Shown: in pieces, positions 20,995 to 22,846 of the stretch
Layout: every line of letters begins with the position of its first letter
How positions within the stretch are numbered: the stretch's first letter is position 1
Assembly (NCBI GenBank): GCA_002390705.1
Contig: DGQA01000028.1
Span: 1-22,846, forward strand
Length of the DNA stretch: 22,846 nucleotides
DNA from: Actinobacteria bacterium UBA4426
Lineage (GTDB): Bacteria > Actinomycetota > Actinomycetes > S36-B12
Reading direction: 5' to 3'
Made by a program: the position numbers and the translations under genes
The notes under the pieces: generated by a model
The model's database searches: none
Seen by the model: only the letters and a program-made list of their open reading frames with translations
Told to the model about the DNA's origin: nothing

Positions 20995-22846
20995 CGATCC
21001 CACTCTCGTCTATCAGCACCCTGCTGAAAATATCGGATGATTGTGTCGGGCACACAAGCGTGTAAGAGCAGTACCGACACGAGGGGTTCACCTGCGGAAC
21101 AAACGTTTCGGAGCGAATGATTTCCGCAGCTTCCCCAAGTTTTACTTCAATCCACGTGGGTGAATTATCAAAATTAATCGCTTCCTGTCTTTGTACTTTT
21201 GGTTGTGATGCTTCTACTCGTAATTGCACAAGGGCCGCACCGAAAGGTGGATCCTCGCCCTCGTCGTCTAATTCCACAACCTGGTGATCTCGCAGAAGCA
21301 ATTGATACACTCCTAATTGACCGTTCTGGACTATTGCCGCTTTTGTGGGTGGAGACTTAACATTTTTAAAATCTATTGCGACGAGACGGCCTGATTCGTC
21401 GGTTTCAACTCGGTCCAGGATTCCACTGAGATCGATTTTCTCTGGTTTTCCGCTCGGTGTAGTGACCGTGAGTGATGCTTGATACCTGCCTTCGGCTGCG
21501 ACGAAAACTCGTGGTGTCAGGTTGTGGTAGTCAAGGAACAACTCCGCGGCTTTATAAGCCTGCGCGAGATCAGAGTCTGACTGCCAGTGAGCTTCATAGG
21601 CTAATGCTTGCCAGGAGTCGCTTATGAGCCTTTGAATTTGCTCAGGATTTTGATCCAACTCGCCTTTGACTACGTATTCAGCTATCGCATGAACAATGCT
21701 GCCAAATGCTGTTGCAGAGCCGCGCGAGACTTGCGCTTTAACTTCACGGTCCAAGAACCACTTCAATGGACATTCCAGCAGCGAATCCAGCGAACTTCCT
21801 GACATGTGGAGCGGCGTGTGTGTCTTGCGGACGGGCCGCTGTGACTGGGTGATCTCTGCTAGGCCCCACCAACTGTGGGGACCCACACTGGGCCCCATTC
21901 GGGAGAGCAACTCTCCTGCTCGTGCTTTCAGTCCCGCACTTGCCTGCGGATCCGCCAAGGTCTCTCGCACGTCAGCTGCTAGCCCAGCCCAACTTGAACG
22001 ATTTTTCGGGTAGCCGGTAACCGTGCGAGCAGTGATCTGGAAGGACTGCACGTCATGAATAAATCGACTGGGTTGATCCCCCCCTTCACTGCCTTGGTCG
22101 ATGCAGGTCAAGGTGAGAGATTCACGTGCGCGGGTGGCCGCAACGTAGAACAAGTTGCGTTCTTCACGCAAGAGTGCGATCGGATTCGTACCCGAGGTTA
22201 CCTCGCCAACACTGATTTCTTCAGCGTTGAGCAGGCTACCGCGGGCTACCAGATTGGGCCAAATCCCTTCCTCGAGTCCCACGATCCACACCCGGTCCCA
22301 CTCTCGGCCTTTACTTTGGTGCACGGTCATAACTTGTACTGCCTCTGCGCGCAGTGCGCGAGCCGATACCGGTTCCGCCGGCACACTCTGGTACTTCATC
22401 TGGGTGAGAAAGTTTTCTATTCCAGCATCTGATCGCTCCGAAAATCGAGCCGCAGTATCAAAAAGGGCCATGACTGAATCCAGATCATGGTGGGCGCTGC
22501 CACTATGTGACAGAGCGGCTGCCTGTAAGCGCTGGGGCCACCCGTGGGGGTGATTGCTCCCCCCACTCCACGCCGTCCACAAAATATCAGGAACAGATCC
22601 GTGGGTGGCAATGTCGGTTCTCAATTGAGCTACTAACCCGGCGATTGCTTTCACCCGGGTGCACAACTCGCCTAGATTCGGGCCCTCCCTCAAGGTGATC
22701 TGAGCCAATAAATCGCGAGAGTTTTCTCCCACGATGAGGTCCCTCACAAGTTGGGATGAGTTCACCCCTGGTTGTACTGAGCGAAGGGCCCGCCCCACAC
22801 GCCGCATTTCACTCGCATCCAGCCCGCCAATCGGTCCGGTCAAAAG
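20975..22846 (-). CDS. adnA: AdnA-like helicase/nuclease subunit, C-terminal part (5' end outside window)
   Basis: About 624 codons are visible, the frame staying open to the right edge. The family is about 1050 residues, so Walker A and motifs Ia-III are missing here. Visible are motif V VMTVHQSKGREWDRVWIVGL (171-190 of the visible part), motif VI EERNLFYVAATRARESL (227-243) and the RecB-type nuclease: SLLECPLKWFLDREV, FGSIVHAIAEYV, GILDRVE and LVAIDFKNVK. Cysteine 358 with three near the end (CRYCSYTLVC; 589, 592, 598) frames the nuclease in the manner of AddB-type iron-sulfur nucleases, so a 4Fe-4S cluster is likely. The downstream adnB overlaps it by 20 nt. The first visible ATG is not the true start. 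Confidence 0.93.
   Translation of the reverse strand, partial: LLTGPIGGLDASEMRRVGRALRSVQPGVNSSQLVRDLIVGENSRDLLAQITLREGPNLGELCTRVKAIAGLVAQLRTDIATHGSVPDILWTAWSGGSNHPHGWPQRLQAAALSHSGSAHHDLDSVMALFDTAARFSERSDAGIENFLTQMKYQSVPAEPVSARALRAEAVQVMTVHQSKGREWDRVWIVGLEEGIWPNLVARGSLLNAEEISVGEVTSGTNPIALLREERNLFYVAATRARESLTLTCIDQGSEGGDQPSRFIHDVQSFQITARTVTGYPKNRSSWAGLAADVRETLADPQASAGLKARAGELLSRMGPSVGPHSWWGLAEITQSQRPVRKTHTPLHMSGSSLDSLLECPLKWFLDREVKAQVSRGSATAFGSIVHAIAEYVVKGELDQNPEQIQRLISDSWQALAYEAHWQSDSDLAQAYKAAELFLDYHNLTPRVFVAAEGRYQASLTVTTPSGKPEKIDLSGILDRVETDESGRLVAIDFKNVKSPPTKAAIVQNGQLGVYQLLLRDHQVVELDDEGEDPPFGAALVQLRVEASQPKVQRQEAINFDNSPTWIEVKLGEAAEIIRSETFVPQVNPSCRYCSYTLVCPTQSSDIFSRVLIDESGIDDDAIT

Overview
The window looks like chromosomal DNA of an actinobacterium (Actinomycetota) of moderate GC by eye. 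Several family calls point that way: a UPF0182 membrane protein, a PDZ/Lon-like protease, a DUF2342-type metalloprotease, a mycoredoxin, UvrD2 with a tetracysteine/HRDC tail, and the AdnA-AdnB motor-nuclease pair. From memory, the gene order closely follows the Mycobacterium tuberculosis segment Rv3193c to Rv3202c. The coding style also fits: at least nine starts have a -10-like hexamer of form [TGC]A-N3-T exactly 6 nt upstream and no Shine-Dalgarno, as expected of leaderless transcription. No genus can be named from the sequence alone.

Layout. 1-1808 is a decayed, nested insertion-sequence region. An IS481-family transposase gene (start outside the window, frameshifted) is interrupted at about 434 by an IS3-family element (orfA, frameshifted orfB). 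The right end of the IS3 element and the middle of the IS481 gene are lost, so IS3 orfB runs straight into the IS481 C-terminus at about 1590. The IS481 right end lies 5 nt from an initiator tRNA gene. 1814-6901 (minus strand) holds a small membrane protein, the PDZ/Lon-like protease, UPF0182, a SAM methyltransferase and tRNA-fMet. 7108-9000 (minus) is a metalloprotease-Nudix pair, followed by a DUF5679 zinc-ribbon gene (9168-9326, minus) with its own terminator.

9553-13242 (plus) holds an M20 metallopeptidase, an E1/ThiF-like protein with a four-cysteine zinc site, and an ABC1/UbiB-family kinase. 13226-16556 holds uvrD2 (minus), a mycoredoxin (plus) and nudC (minus). 16620-17864 (plus) is an acyltransferase-3 membrane protein. 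17833-22846 (minus) is adnB and the C-terminal part of adnA, which runs off the right edge.

Themes. DNA double-strand-break processing (AdnAB) and a second SF1 helicase (UvrD2) sit beside redox/NAD housekeeping (mycoredoxin, NudC) and membrane or proteolysis functions (UPF0182, PDZ-Lon protease, metalloprotease, acyltransferase). I see no CRISPR array, phage module or recognisable defence system. The items most worth following are the E1-like protein beside the ABC1 kinase, the uniform leaderless-start signature, the chimeric IS scar against tRNA-fMet, and the absence of a whiB7-like gene from its usual place between the kinase and uvrD2.
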